64,000 nucleotides of DNA from Agelaius tricolor. Its lineage: Eukaryota; Chordata; Aves; Passeriformes; Icteridae. The stretch is taken from contig JALJCS010000035.1 of assembly GCA_023055355.1 (NCBI GenBank), positions 744,001 through 808,000 of the forward strand. Reading direction: 5' to 3'. The notes below the pieces were generated by a model. The model ran no database searches, was not told where the DNA came from, and saw only the letters and a list, made by a program, of their open reading frames with translations. How positions within the stretch are numbered: the stretch's first letter is position 1; the number at the start of each line of letters is the position of its first letter. Of the stretch, positions 41,830 through 53,331 are shown one piece after another. A program made the position numbers and the translations under genes.

Positions 41830-41835
41830 TTTATT
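41830..41835 (-). terminator. STX8: Candidate STX8 polyadenylation signal
   Basis: The minus strand reads AATAAATACTGATTAAAG here, about 1.64 kb past the STX8 stop, at the left edge of an AT-rich stretch (41815-41960). This is the nearest convincing AATAAA downstream of the STX8 terminal exon. Confidence 0.4.
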
Positions 41836-42127
41836 GCTTGCTCTATTAATCCTGAAATCAAACTGACATGTGTAACAAAATAATTATTCTCTTGGCCAGA
41901 AGCAAACATGTAATACTTCTTTTTCATTAGTTTTGAAATAGGTAATCCTTCCTCTCAGCTGTAGAAGGGTGTGAGAAGCTGTCAAAGGAAGAGCCAGAGC
42001 TCAGTGAGGACATTGACTGTGGTGCATCTCCCAGGGCCAGGCTGGCAGAGCCTCTGGGGAGCACACGAGGGCAGAGCTCTCCACTCTCACAGGCTGGGCT
42101 GAGTCCTGCTGCTGGTCAGGTCCCATC

Positions 42128-42455
42128 TGAGATCAGTAACTCACCAATAACCGTCCATGGGGATCAGTAACCCACCAATAACCATCCCTGGGGATCAATA
42201 ACCCACCAATAACCATCCCTGGGGATCAATAACCCACCAATAACCATCCCTGGGGATCAATAACCCACCAATAACCACCCCTGGGGATCAATAACCCACC
42301 AATAACCATCCCTGGAGATCAATAACCCACCAATAACCATCCCTGGAGATCAATAACCCACCAGTAACCGTCCCTGGAGATCAATAAGCCCCCAATAACC
42401 ATCCCTGGGATCAATATCCCACCAGTAACCGTCCCTGGGATCAATAACCCACCGA
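42128..42455. repeat. 31-bp minisatellite, about 10 copies
   Basis: Units built on AATAACCATCCCTGGGGATC followed by AATAACCCACC, 31 bp, with GTAACCGTCC and TGGAGATC variants accumulating towards the right. Lies in the presumed STX8 3' UTR. Confidence 0.94.
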
Positions 42456-42754
42456 GCCTCCCCCAGGCGCTGAGCACTGACCCAGTCCCTGGTTCTGTGC
42501 AGCCCAGGGGCTCCTGCAGGGCTGTCCCTTCCCATCGTGGGAGCACCCAGAGGCAGCCATCCCCAGGCATTCCTGGAGCACAGCATTGTCCCAGAGCAGG
42601 GAACGCTGCTGTTCTCCAAAGCACTCCTGGATTTCCCTGCTTGGGGCCCCTGGGGTGTCCGGGGCAGGGCAGCAGCACCAGCTGTGCCCAGGTGCAGGAG
42701 AGGCGGCTCCATCCCACAGCTGCAGCTGCCCGAGTGCCACAGGAAGGTGGGAAC

Positions 42755-42812
42755 AGTGGGATGAAACCCTGTTAGTGGGATGAAACCCTGTTAGTGGGAT
42801 GAAATCCTTTTC
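42755..42812. repeat. 19-bp tandem repeat, 3 copies
   Basis: Three copies of AGTGGGATGAAACCCTGTT, the last ending differently (AAATCCTTTT). Confidence 0.88.
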
Positions 42813-42877
42813 CCACTGAAATCCTGCAGATCCCACCGAGCTCCTCGGCCAAGGAGAGCGGGGCTGCCTCGGGCTGC

Positions 42878-43382
42878 TGCAGTGGGGTCATTCCCAGCTG
42901 TGGGTTTGTTCAATCTGCTGCAGTGGGGTCATTCCCAGCTGTTCAATCTCCTGCAATGGGGTCATTCCCAGCTGTGGGTTTGTTCAATCTGCTGCAGTGG
43001 GGTCATTCCCAGCTGTGGCTGCTGCAATGGGGTCATTCCCAGCTGTGGGTTGGTTCAATCTGCTGCAGTGGGGTCATTCCCAGCTGTGGGTTTGTTCAAT
43101 CTGCTGGGTTCATTCCCAGCTGTGGGTTTGTCCAGGCTGCTGCAATGGGGTCATTCCCAGCTGTGGGTTGGTTCAATCTCCTGCAGTTTGTTCAATCTGC
43201 TGGGTTCATTCCCAGCTGTGGGGTTGTCCAGGCTGCTGCAGTTTGTTCAATCTGCTGGGTTCATTCCCAGCTGTGGGTTTGTTCAATCTGCTGCAATGGG
43301 TTCATTCCCAGCTGTGGGTTTGTCCAGGCTGCTGCAGTTTGTTCAATCTGCTGGGTTCATTCCCAGCTGTGGGTTTGTCCCA
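42878..43382. repeat. 41-bp minisatellite beside the STX8 stop codon
   Basis: About a dozen units built on GGGGTCATTCCCAGCTGTGG, then GTTTGTTCAATCTGCTGCAGT, about 41 bp, with frequent internal deletions and a second unit type containing GTCCAGGCTGCTGCAATG. The array ends about 90 bp before the STX8 stop (minus strand), inside its presumed 3' UTR. Confidence 0.93.
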
Positions 43383-43469
43383 GCGATGGATGGAGCTGAT
43401 CCCTGCCCTCAGCAGGTCCTGCCCGAGCCCTGGGGCTCCCCTGGAGCAGCTGCCCCAGCTGGGTTGGGG

Positions 43470-43537
43470 TTACCCCGTGGGCCAGAGCGCGACCACAGCG
43501 ATGGCGATGAGCAGCAGCACGATCACCACCAGCATCC
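43470..43537 (-). CDS. STX8: Syntaxin-8, terminal coding exon (transmembrane anchor)
   Basis: Syntaxin-8 is a tail-anchored Qc-SNARE of late endosomes that works with syntaxin-7, Vti1b and VAMP8 in endosomal fusion. On the minus strand an acceptor CTCTCCCTGCAG precedes GG, which completes a Gly codon, then ATG CTG GTG GTG ATC GTG continues open to TAA (43472-43470). The peptide begins GMLVVIVLLLIAI and ends VVALWPTG: a hydrophobic membrane span followed by a four-residue tail. Human syntaxin-8 ends GMIMVILLLLVAI...VAVWPTN, so length, split Gly codon, hydrophobic pattern and WPT tail all agree. The conserved tail-to-tail neighbourhood with NTN1 supports the call. The SNARE motif and N-terminal helices must be encoded by upstream exons to the right, which were not found in this window. 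Confidence 0.92.
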
Positions 43538-44629
43538 CTGCAGGGAGAGCAAGGCTCAGGATTTCTGTGATTCAATTCCTCCTCCTCCCCTGCTCACCCC
43601 CACAGCCTGCACTGGTGACCTGAGCAGACACCTGGACCCAAACCCCACGTTGGCAGAGGGGTTCCTTCTTTTCCTGACCCCACAAATCAGAATTTCCCAG
43701 CAGGGCCTGTGGGGCACCTTCCTCCCTGAACATCTGCCACAGAAACATCAAGGGAGGTGTTTAACTCACAGCAAGGCCAGCTGAGCTTTGCTAGAATCCC
43801 CCTGTACCATCCCACTGGGGCAAAGGATTATTCAGGAGGAAATCCACGCTGCAGCAGGAAATTGTTTCCAACACAAAGTACTCCTGCCTTCAGACAGAAC
43901 TCAGTGCAGGGCTGGGCTGTCAGGCATGGACCCCCCTGGGGCAACAGGGATCATCCCACAGTGCCCTGCCCCACCTGTGCCCCACCCTGCCCCAAACCCA
44001 CTGATCCCTGCAGAGCTTCATGACAAATGAGATTGTACGAGGTGGGGTCCCTCCCCTCTCCCTAACTCCCCATTTCTCAGCACGAACCCTCCCCTTTCTC
44101 TCCCATTCTTTAGAGGAAAGCAAGAAATGTTTCAGTGAGAACACCCTGGATCCACCTCCCAAAGCACCCCCAATAAACAAACTCCTCACCCAGCTGGATC
44201 CCTGTGCTGGGCACTGGCATCACACCCACGGGCATCCTCCCCTGGGCTTCAATGATCTTTTAATTAAGAGGCTTTTATTTGTGCTCAGTATCTGCTGTGT
44301 GCGGTCTCCCTGCCCGAGCTGAGGGAATGCAGAGGGTTCCAAGAGTGGAAAACCTGTCCCTTCCTCTCTCTGCTCACTCAGGACTATTACTCAACCACTT
44401 ACAGTATTTACAAGTCCAGCTCATGGCAATTAAAAAAGGATGTATTGAAATAAACTCCTCCTTCCAAGCTGGAAAAGGATATTAGACACTGCTTTTTGTA
44501 AATAGTGTCATGTTTTCTGTGCAGAAACTGTTCCTCTGCCAGGGGGCCAGGATTTTTTTTTCCAGGGAAATAAGAGTTGCCACCAACAGTATTTTTTTTT
44601 TCTCTTATGCTCAGCTGAAACCATTTGTG

Positions 44630-44806
44630 ATCCCATCCATCCCTGCCCTCTGGCAGTGGGAGCCATTCCCTGTGTCTGTCCCTCCATGCCTTGTCCCCAG
44701 TCCCTCTCCAGCTCTCCTGGAGCCCCTCCAGGCCCTGGAAGGGCTCTGAGCTCTCCCTGGAGCCTTCTCCTCTCCAGGCTGAGCAGCCACAACTTCCTCA
44801 CCCTTT
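44630..44806 (-). mobile_element. CR1 LINE fragment, antisense
   Basis: The + strand reads as the reverse complement of an avian CR1 3' region: CCTCCATGCCTTGTCCCCAG, TCCCTCTCCAGCTCTCCTGG, AGCCCCTCCAGGCCCTGGAA and CCTTCTCCTCTCCAGGCTGA follow in the order expected from CR1. The fragment is 5'- and 3'-truncated relative to a full element. Confidence 0.85.
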
Positions 44807-45869
44807 CAGTCTCGAATTTTTTACACCCTAACATACATTTTGGAGTTTTCAACAGAGCCAGAAGCAAATAATTTGCCTAAATAGGGAAGAAGTAAGATCT
44901 GATAAAGCTGCCACATTCCCATTCTCTGTTATGTTTTGCACTGGAGGGAGAAGTTTTTAGAGGGTGCAAATCCTTCACACAGTTTCAGTGCAGCAGAGTT
45001 TATGGACTCCAGCAATTAAGACACAACCGAGATCGGCAGCTTGGAAAATACTCCCTAGGTGTGAATTACTAATGATACAGGGGCAGTTAATGGGGTGTAA
45101 TTATTCTCTGACAAGTCCCAAGAAAAACTGCACATAAACCCCAAATTATCCCCAGCAGGAAGAGGGGAAGGTGGGGGCTGATAAAGGATTGCTAATGGGC
45201 AGTGCTGGGTGAGGGAAGTGCAGGGCACACTCAGGGCACTGAGAGAGGGGACAGCAAAGTGAAATAAACCTCAGTGCATCCCTGGGAAAGGACTGGAATT
45301 AAAAACCTGCAGCCAAAAAGGTCAAGAGCTGTCCTTGTCCCAGCTGAGGTGGGAGAGGCAGAACTACTGAGCCCAGGGACACAGAGCCAGGAGCACAGGG
45401 CTCACACACATCCCCAAGCACCCCTCACACCACCCAGAGCAGCTGCTGCACACATTTCCCCCATGAACCACACAACAGCAGATTAGAAGGATCTGGAGGT
45501 TTTAAACCTGGGTGTTTCACATGCTTTCCCCACTAAAGCTGTGGATAGGATCTGACAGGAATTCTGCATTCTGAGGTCCCTGCCTGCTTTGCCTTTTTTT
45601 GCTGAAATGCTATGAAATATAAATATTCCCCCTGACAAGCTCAAAGAGAGGTTCAGGAATCAAAGCCATTCTTAAAGTCAACAGGAGTCAGAAGAGAACA
45701 AAGGAAAGGTTCTCGTGCAAAGGGAAACATTCCAGGAATACAAATCCCAACTGCATCCCAGGGAAAGGTGGGAAGCAGAAATCTCTGTGCAATTACAGAG
45801 CAAGTAATCAAGGCAGGCTGCAGTAAATGCCATGCTCCTGAAAATCCCTGTTAGAGGCTCTGGGGCAGT

Positions 45870-46465
45870 GCTCCAGCTGCTGATCCCAATGCTGATCCAG
45901 CTGCTGATCCAGGGGCTGATCCAGGGGCTGATCCATTGCTGATCCCTCACTGCTGATCCAGGGGCTGATCCAGCTGCTGATCCCATTGCTGATCCCTCAC
46001 TGCTGATCCCAGTGCTGATCCCAGTGCTGATCCCAGTGCTGATCCCTCACTGCTGATCCATCACTGCTGATCCCACTGCTGATCCCATTGCTGATCCCTC
46101 ACTGCTGATCCCATTGCTGATCCCATTGCTGATCCCTCACTGCTGATCCCACTGCTGATCCCACTGCTGATCCCAGTGCTGATCCCTCACTGCTGATCCA
46201 TCACTGCTGATCCCTCACTGCTGATCCATTGCTGATCCCTCACTGCTGATCCCTCACTGCTGATCCCTCACTGCTGATCCATTGCTGATCCCACTGCTGA
46301 TCCCTCATTGCTGATCCCAGTGCTGATCCCAGTGCTGATCCCATTGCTGATCCCATTGCTGATCCCAGTGCTGATCCCAGGGCTGATCCCTCACTGCTGA
46401 TTCCTCATTGCTGATCCCATTGCTGATCCCACTGCTGATCCCACTGCTGATTCCTCACTGCTGAT
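45870..46465. repeat. 12/14-bp CTGATCC array, about 46 units
   Basis: Units CTGATCCCATTG, CTGATCCCAGTG and CTGATCCCACTG (12 bp) are mixed with CTGATCCCTCACTG (14 bp) over about 595 bp, so a TGATCC core occurs every 12-15 bp. Mixing of two unit lengths breaks any long reading frame. Confidence 0.96.
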
Positions 46466-46844
46466 ATTCCCTCACTGGGGACATTCAGAGAGCCAACACA
46501 GCCCAGTGTGGTTGGGTGCTGAATTCAATGCTGGTTTCAGCCCATTCAAAGGATTCTGAGCACGTGCCTGTGTGTGTGGGGCCAGCTCCTGTGCCCTGGC
46601 TTCAGAAGCTGCAGGGCTGCACCCAAGCCCATTTCAGCAATGTCCAACTTGCATCTGGCAAACCCCATCCCAGAACTGAGGTGAGCCCATGGCAATGCCC
46701 TGCCCTGTGCCTGCAGAGAGGAGCTGAGGGCAGGCACCCTGCACCAAGCCCTGGGCACCCCCAGCACCTGTCAGTGAGTATTTCTGGGAACAGCAGCTCT
46801 CCTTGGGGTTTTCCCTGTCTTTCCTGATGATCTGAGTGTAGTGT

Positions 46845-47070
46845 CACTCCCAGGTTCAACACTGGTGTCTTTTTATAGATGATAAAATAATAATAAATAG
46901 CATGGTCAGACTTTAAAGAGCCTGTATAGCATTCCATTATCTGGAAAAGGCAGCTTGGTTTAGGCCAAGGAAGTTATATTCCCACAGAACTGTCTATCCA
47001 GAAGTTTATGAATAAGACTTCTTTTATAAGGGACGTGGAGCAGTAACTTTAAACACATAATTGTTGTTTT
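46845..47070. other. Candidate conserved noncoding element in STX8 intron
   Basis: A unique AT-rich block with GATAAAATAATAATAAATAG, GCATTCCATTATCTGG and TTTATGAATAAGACTTC in otherwise GC-rich intron. Only composition and absence of repeats support it. Confidence 0.22.
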
Positions 47071-50000
47071 ATAGGGCAGCAGAGAGGCAGGGCAAGGATG
47101 GGACCTTCAGCACGAGGCCTGGCTGCTTTCCTCCAGGACTCCTATTTAATATCACAGTTTGAAAGAACCCAAACTTTATCTGCTGCTTCAGTAAGTTAAT
47201 TTTAAGCCCGTGTTGCCAGATATATGGCAGAAACCCTGCCCAAATCCCCTCAAAGCCCTGCTTTGGGAGGCAGAGAGAACCAGCCTGGAGGCTGGCTCTG
47301 AACCCTCTGCACATACCTAAAGCACTACTTTCACATGGCAAGCACCCCAAGAAATCCATCTTGCTGTCCTTTATGTTCCCTGCAGAAGAGCCAAGCCCTT
47401 TCTCCCCCCAAAGCCATAAAACCCTTTCCCTCCAACACTTTCCCCGTGCTGGGTATTCCATTTGTGCTGCATTAAGAAGCACTTGAGCAGCAATCCCACG
47501 CTATTAAGCTGCCTTGTGTGTGACTCCAGCCCCGTTCCTCCACCTGCAGCTCCGAGCCCACCTCTCTGGAGGTTTTTCCTTTATTAGTTTTGTGACAGCC
47601 AAACGTTTTCTTGGGCGAGAGGGCCGGGGAAACGCTCCTCAGCCGCCCGCCCCAGCAACCTGGCCCTTATTGCTTTTGACCTTCCTTTTCAACTGCTCTG
47701 CCTGCAGAAATTCAACACTACAATTGTACCTCGCAGCCCTGACATCAAAATCATTGGCAGGTCTCAGAGAAATCAAGAGCAGGCTGCGCCAGGTTATTAA
47801 AGGCTCCAAATGTTCATGTGTTTCACTGGGTCTAGAGGAGGGGGAGAAGGCACTCCTCAAAAAAAGCTGAGCTCCTTGGAAACAACAATATTGCATTATT
47901 AATTCCTTATTTGGAAGAAAGAACAGCCCAGGTCGTTCCTATGTGAGATGAAAAGGCTCTGGGTCTATGAGTTATTGCACATTTGGAGCTGTTCATGCTG
48001 TGCCAGATTAACCCAAAAAAACGATTTATCTGAGGGGAAGGTGCAGACTTTGTTTGTGCACTTTAACTCCTCAGTCAACATTATTTCACACGCCAGAAAT
48101 TGCATTTTTGTGGGCTTTGGTCACGCCAGGTTGGAGCTGGGATTCCCTCTGGGGCACACAGAGAGTTTGGTGCTAACAGAGGCTCTGCTCAGGGCCTGGA
48201 GATCCCTCAGGTCACTGACAGAAGGGTCTGTGGGCAAACAGAGTGGGGCTAAAACCCAGCAGGGTGAGAACCATCCCCACCAGAACTCACACACCAGATC
48301 AGCCCAGAAGCAGCGTGGAGGGAGCTCATATCCAAACCCTTCTGCCTTCAGCAACCAAATAACCCCAAACTTTGGGTCCCAAGCGCCATGTGCAGCCTGG
48401 CTGAGGGCAGGCAAGTGAGAGAAGTGTTTCTCTAATCCATTATTGTTACCCTTCCGTTTGCTTCTTTGTTCATCTGCTTTTCAATCACAGACCCATGGCA
48501 GGTGATGCCCTGAACTGCTTCCAAGCACAACTGCCCCGAAATCCCAAATCTCCTCCAGGAGTGGCACAAGCCCAAGCTCTCCCCAGGCTCAGGGCTTTGC
48601 TCCCAGCCTCCAGCTGCTGCTCAGGTTTCAGCTGCCCCAAGGCAAGGTCACCCCCTGCCTTTGGAGGCTTTGGGGTGCCCCATGTGTCTGTGTGTCTGCT
48701 GAGCCATTCCTGCTCTGCCCTGGGAACCAGAGCTCAGCAAGGGCAGCTCAAAGGCAGGAGAGTTTCCCATGGAAATGAGGAAATTTAAATTATTTTCCCT
48801 TCTGAGCCACCAGAAGTGAAGCTCAGAGACAGATTCTTGTTCAGAGCTGAAGACAAGGCAAGAGCACAGCAAGAACTGAACTGTCACAAGTCTCAACTTT
48901 CAGAGGAGTCTGTGGGAAAGGGAACACTTGGAGCTAAATTTGTACCTCCTTTAAATAGCAGCAGGTAGCTGGGAGAGGACAATGGTGGAGAAATGGTTCA
49001 GGTACCTCTGAGCCACGGTGGCTGAACCAGAGAGCTTTAGAGGAATCCACACCTGAACACCTCCTGCAAAAACACTGGGACATAAAACCATTGCCTGGGC
49101 TCAGCACTGCATCAGGAGCAGGTGGGAGAGGCAGCAGCTTCCCCAGCCCAAAAACCCCAAATCAACCCAAAACTGGCAAGCTCAACCCACCTCTGCCTGT
49201 TCTGAGGGTGGGCTGGGGCAGAGCTGTGCAGTCACCCAGCCCCAAGCTGGAAACATCCTCGTGGATTTTCCTTTTGTTCCTCTGAGTGACTCCACAACTT
49301 TCCTTGCTTGGCCCCACACCATCCCCAGACTCTTTCCAGCCCCAAAGGTCACTGGCAGATGTGGTCACTGGATTTCTTTGCATGTGCCTTGTTTTTCTTC
49401 CCTTTTTTTTAATTAAACAAGCACACAGCCACAGTTTCCAGCTGTCCTTCCTCCAGACTCCCGGGCATTCTTTCCCTTGCATCAGGGACAGCCAGGAGCA
49501 GGAGCAGCTGAGGGATATTCAGCATTTCTGAGCCCAGAGCTGCAGCCTGGAATGGGACCTGTGCAAGTGCCACGCACCTCAACGTGCACCAAAGGTCTCC
49601 CAGGAGAAAGGAAACAAAACAGCTCAGAGAAGAGCACAAAGGGTCTAAAAATCCCTAATTTCATATGAGGGTCACTCAGCTCACTCCAGCGAGCCCAGCC
49701 AAGCCCAAGGTGTCACCTGAACCCTTTTGCTCTGGAAAAACCAGCAGGAAGGGTGAGAAAGCACAGGTTTGACTGGGATTTCCCCATCTCCAGCAGAAGA
49801 TATCCCCCAGGCCATGAGCCATGAGGAACAGCAGGGTTTGCCATGAGCTGTGCCATGGAGCTGGGGTGGGGAGAGCAGCTGGGACCAGGGAGTGCAGGAG
49901 AGGCAGGGAAAGCTCTCCTGGCAACAGGAAATCCAAGGCTCCTGATGGAAAACCCAGCCAGGTGGGACCTTGGGCAGCAGCAGCCACAGAGCACTGAGGA

Positions 50001-51949
50001 GATTTCTCACTGCACTCCCAGCCTGGAGATTCAGCTGCAGCCTGGGCCAAGCTCATCCCAGAGCTGGGGCAGTGTCCTGAGGGCTCTCCCACATCCCTGT
50101 CTCCATGGACCTTGTCCAGCTCAGCCTCCCTGCCCAGCCCCAGCTCCAGCAGGGGATGCAGCAGCCCAGCCCAGCTGGCAAACTCCAAAGGGTTTTCCTG
50201 AAAGGAGGGGTCAAAGCCCAGCCCTGCTACCTGCAGCAGCCTGGGGACAGGCAGAAGCTGTGACAGATGATCTCAGCAGGGAACTGCTGTCCCTGCACCA
50301 CCAGCCCAGTAAAAACAAATGGGCAAAGAGAAAGAATCAAATGAAAGGGCAGCTCTGCTGGCCTGGCACAGAAGGGACATCTGCCCACGTCCATCTGCCA
50401 CCAGCCCCACACCCTGGCTTTGTTTTTGGGGGGGTCACTTGTCTGCCATTGTGGCTGCCTGAACTGCCTCCCCAGGACACCAGGGCCAGACAGGGAAAAA
50501 GGTGGGAACGTGGGGAGAAGGAGGAGGCAACCACGAGCTCTGCTCAGATGCATCGCTAAATTGTCCCATCAGGCTCCTCAATCACTTGGGAAAGGATTCC
50601 CTTTTGCCTCTGCCTTTGTTTTCCACCCTGGCGAGGGCTGGGATCGCTCCCTCCCTGCTTACATGGACATATTACAGCACCAAAATGCTTCCAAAGGGTT
50701 TCCAGCATCCCATGAAAAAAATAAACAAGAAATAAAAACAACCCCAGCTCGGCCGAACGAGCGGAACAGCAACAGCAACAACCTCAAAGTTTTACTGATC
50801 CATCTGACCCTGCAGGGACAACCTCAACGAGGCACTGAGCAAGGAGAACCTGCACACAGAAAGGTCAGATCGTGTTGCTGTCACTCATTTAAGGTGCATT
50901 AAGTGCTCCTGAAGGCTGCTCCATGTGTCTCCGATTTGCCCAAGTGCCCTGCTCACCCAGGAATTGCAGGAACTGCTGGGAATGGGCTCTGCTGGCTGCC
51001 CGGGATGCCTGGCTGAGTGCTCGGCAGGGCTGAGATTTCCATACAAATTGCAAAGCTCCTAAATGGCTTCCTCAGCACAGGGCCGGGGGTGGAAACGGGA
51101 GAATCTTTAATGATTAGTTCCTTATGGCTCCCACATTCTTGAAGCATATTTCTCGCAGTCCCTGGAACACTCCGGCATTCTTGATTGCAAAATGGCAATA
51201 AGTGATTTCCTTTAAAAGCCTCGTCTCTTATTGAAATACTAAAAATACCCCACTAGCCCCACTGCACTGCAGCCTCTCTCTTTCCTGGACAGGCCCCATC
51301 AACCCTGATGGATTCTGTTTTGAAGGCAGCAATAAACATTTCAGCATGGGCCGTTCAATCCACTTCATAATAGATCTTGCATTTCCAGTGGAGCCCTCCT
51401 AGCACCATAAATCATCTTTACACAGACTTAAGTATGAGAAACTCCAGCTCAAAATCAGCCTGGACTTTTTTTCCTCCTTTTTAGAAATTAAGAATGGGCA
51501 CAAAACAGCCGAGAATTAAATGTGTGACAACTTTAAACACGAAACCACTGGTGTGACCCTGCAAACCAGGGCTGCTGCAGTGGTCAGAGCCACACTGTGC
51601 ACTGCTGCTCCAGTCAATCCACTTGACACAAACCTACCCTGGTGGGGTGAGAAACTCAGAGAAACCTCCCTGCACATCCACTCCACCCAAACAAACACGG
51701 CTTTCAGGTCTGGGACACTCTGGCTGCTGCTGATTTCCAAAGCCACAGATGAAGATTAATGGCACTGCACGCCTGAGCTGCTTCCACACAGCCAGAACTC
51801 CTCGGGTTTCTCCAGTCCATGCAGACTGGAAGCCCAAACTGTTCTCCCCTCTGCTCATGGTGTCTCTCCCCATCTGCTGCAGAGCTTGGAGAAAGCTCAG
51901 AGATAATTCCAGGTACACAGCAAGGAGACTCCTGCCCGAGCCAGGGAGG

Positions 51950-52205
51950 CCAGGGAGCTGCTGAGGGGTCCCACAGCCTGGATTCCCTGGATTCCCACTG
52001 GATTCCCTGGATTCCCACTGGATTCCCTGGATTCCCAGTGTCCTGAGCCTTGGGAGCCCTTGGGAAGGCCAGGGAGCTGCTGAGGGGTCCCACGGCCTGG
52101 ATTCCCTGGATTCCCACTGGATTCCCTGGATTCCCAGTGTCCTGAGCCTTGGGAGCCCTTGGGAAGGCCAGGGAGATTCTGAGGGGTCCCACAGCCTGGA
52201 TTCCC
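51950..52205. repeat. Two-level tandem repeat, ~119/100-bp units with 20-bp subunits
   Basis: A unit starting CCAGGGAGCTGCTGAGGGGT recurs at 51950, 52069 and 52169. Inside, GGATTCCCTGGATTCCCACT subunits of about 20 bp occur two or three times, which explains the 119 versus 100-bp spacing. The third unit is truncated. Confidence 0.92.
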
Positions 52206-53331
52206 TGAATGGAGCCCAAAGGTGTCCCCACAGCCCCAGCTGCTCTCAGAAAGGCCCTTCCCAGCCCACCAGAGCTGCTTTGGGAAGCCCAGCACAGCAG
52301 GGACAGAGCCCTGGAGTAGGAAAGGGATTTTCACCTCAAACACAAAAGGCAAAAAAGTCTTGATGTCCTCCTGGCTGGATCTTTAAACACTCAGGTGAAA
52401 CGGCCTTGATTTTAGCACCAACACCCCTTTGGATGCAGAGTTCCAGCCCAGTTTCTGCTGGGTGCAGCCTGCCTGGAGAATTCTTGACACTCATACAGCT
52501 GTTGTTTTGTTGGGAATTGTGTTTTCACAACTCAAAGAACAGCCCTGCTTTTAGAAACTTGCTCAACCTTTGGCAATTCAGCCTAATCAGCAGAGAAAAC
52601 TGCAGAAAGCAGCAACCAAATCCTCCTTATTAATACCATTTACAGCTGCTAACAACTCCAAGAACCTTCTAGAAATGCCAAGGGAAACAGGGTGGGTGAA
52701 ACAATCCCTTGCAAACCACTGAGCCAATATACACAAGAATTGTGATAAGAAATTAGGTTTGACTTGCACAATCACTTTAAAAGTTTTTGGAAAATGGAGT
52801 CAGAAGAGCAGGAGGCTGATGAAATAACAGAGTTCAGTAGCAACGCGAAAATTTCGTGCCGATGAAGTGGGGAATTCAATCCTTGCTGAATTCTTGACAT
52901 CATTTAGATGTTAACAGAAGTTTCTTCTCCAAAAAAAGAAGGCAAGGCATCTTTAAAGCCCACACACAGATCCCTGACTCCTATATGCAGAGTACTACAC
53001 AGAACTATTTTGGTTTTGGACGACTGCATTGTCTCATGTGTCAGGATGGCTATTTGATTTTCTTTTATTCTTTAATTTCAGCCTCGAGCAGAGCCAAACC
53101 TGCACAATTTATGCACGTGCAGTGCAAGAGGTCCCCTCTCATTTTGTGTCAAAAAATAAAAAGAAAAAGAGAAGAGAGAGGAGGAGGGAAAAACCACGGC
53201 ATCATTTCATGCCTGTGCCTTCCTAAAACCCGAGAAGTTGACGGGCTCCTCACTCCAGGGCCCTGCTGTGCCTCCCCACAGGACAGACCCGACTGCCCCA
53301 GCACCTGCACGCAGGAAATGAGGAAATCACT

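Larger units (their letters stand above)
41815..43469 (-). other. STX8: STX8 3' untranslated region (inferred)
   Basis: Minus-strand sequence following the STX8 stop codon up to the nearer candidate signal. It contains three tandem arrays (42128, 42755 and 42878), the last lying within 90 bp of the stop. The extent is uncertain because two polyadenylation signals are possible. Confidence 0.4.

Noticed and set aside
43357..43575. Minus-strand 72-codon frame over the STX8 exon
   Set aside because: It reads the STX8 terminal exon in a different frame; the frame ending WPTG is the conserved one.
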